Assembly: GCF_010667575.1 (NCBI RefSeq)
Contig: NZ_JAABNT010000004.1
Coordinates: 62,001-126,000, forward strand
Reading direction: 5' to 3'
DNA length: 64,000 nt
Origin: Sulfitobacter sediminilitoris
GTDB lineage: Bacteria; Pseudomonadota; Alphaproteobacteria; Rhodobacterales; Rhodobacteraceae
Position numbers and translations under genes: made by a program. Position 1 is the stretch's first letter. Every line of letters starts with the position of its first letter. Positions 63,786 to 64,000 of the stretch are shown here, one piece after another. A model generated the notes under the pieces. It was given only the letters and a program-made list of their open reading frames with translations. It was not told the DNA's origin and did not search any database.

Positions 63786-64000
63786 TTAAAAGAACGCCTG
63801 CAGACCTGTCTGCGCACGCCCCAGGATCAGGGCGTGGACGTCGTGTGTACCTTCGTAGGTATTCACCGTCTCAAGATTCATCATGTGGCGGATGACCTGG
63901 AATTCACCTGAAATGCCGTTGCCGCCATGCATGTCGCGGGCGTTGCGGGCGACGTCCAGCGCCTTTCCACAGTTGTTGCGCTTGACGATGGAAATCATTT
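63786..64000 (-). CDS. gcdH: Glutaryl-CoA dehydrogenase, C-terminal part
   Basis: Partial gene running off the right edge. The 70 visible codons end an acyl-CoA dehydrogenase: [32 protein letters not shown], and [20 protein letters not shown], whose [10 protein letters not shown] is the glutaryl-CoA dehydrogenase form of the C-terminal signature. The catalytic Glu is in this EGTHD segment. Decarboxylating oxidation of glutaryl-CoA in lysine and aromatic breakdown is the expected role. Ends before a strong terminator. Confidence 0.92.
   Translation of the reverse strand, partial: MISIVKRNNCGKALDVARNARDMHGGNGISGEFQVIRHMMNLETVNTYEGTHDVHALILGRAQTGLQAFF

Noticed and set aside
1-64000. tRNA, rRNA, CRISPR or transposase genes
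   Set aside because: Scanned intergenic stretches for the T-loop GTTCRANNC pattern, regular direct repeats and transposase motifs. None was convincing; the one GGTTCGAAT string falls inside opgC.

Overview
The window is chromosomal DNA from an alphaproteobacterium of the order Rhodobacterales, most likely the Roseobacter group (Sulfitobacter-like). This rests on the Irr regulator beside a fabA-fabB-fabI series, the aroA-cmk-rpsA-ihfB-lapA-trpF and miaB/phoH-ybeY-corC-lnt-metK-trmB neighbourhoods, and an element upstream of metK that matches the SAM/SAH riboswitch, a class described from Rhodobacterales. Species cannot be named from the sequence alone. No rRNA, tRNA, CRISPR array, prophage or intact insertion sequence was seen.

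Layout. 1-6.7 kb: the end of a family III CoA-transferase, a TTC38-like TPR protein, and opgC-opgG-opgH for osmoregulated periplasmic glucans. 6.7-10.8 kb: a minus-strand YHS-rhodanese pair, SseB and a uracil-DNA glycosylase family protein, then a plus-strand arsR-permease pair preceded by two palindromes. 10.9-15.6 kb: a capsule/KDO module (kpsT, kpsE, kdsA, phosphomannomutase). 15.7-24.1 kb (minus strand): trpF, lapA, ihfB, rpsA, a rhodanese, a secreted protein, cmk, a membrane protein, aroA and trmB. 24.2-33.5 kb: an orphan response regulator, then minus-strand housekeeping genes: a ClpP-like secreted protein, metK under its riboswitch, lnt, corC, ybeY, phoH, a lipoprotein/OmpA pair sharing a domain, and miaB.

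33.6-40.5 kb is accessory: a glycosyltransferase-like protein, an HlyC-like acyltransferase gene broken by one in-frame TGA, a LysR regulator divergent from a small leucine-rich-repeat protein, a GNAT, a phytanoyl-CoA dioxygenase homologue, irr, an unrecognised helical protein with a hydrophobic core, and a RidA protein. 40.6-46.7 kb: fabA, fabB and fabI, split by a soluble PAS histidine kinase/response regulator pair and an aldehyde dehydrogenase. 46.8-49 kb: an RNA methyltransferase, a small membrane protein and an FKBP isomerase. 49.2-58.6 kb: a plus-strand catabolic run (HAD dehalogenase, hydrolase, threonine/serine dehydratase-like enzyme, pcaD, pcaC, pcaB, an MFS exporter, a zinc alcohol dehydrogenase, an enolase-superfamily dehydratase and a LysE exporter). 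58.9-64 kb (minus strand): a secreted protein, a dipeptidase, a 608-base stretch without a recognisable gene, a fused alpha/beta 2-oxoacid dehydrogenase E1, and the end of a glutaryl-CoA dehydrogenase.

Most of the window is ordinary core genome. The parts that repay attention are the metK riboswitch, the broken HlyC-like gene, a strong intrinsic-terminator structure inside the rhodanese coding region exactly where its twin-arginine motif is encoded, the lipoprotein/OmpA pair with a shared cysteine-bracketed module, the twin ArsR operators with a possibly leaderless mRNA, and the helical protein at 38.7 kb.
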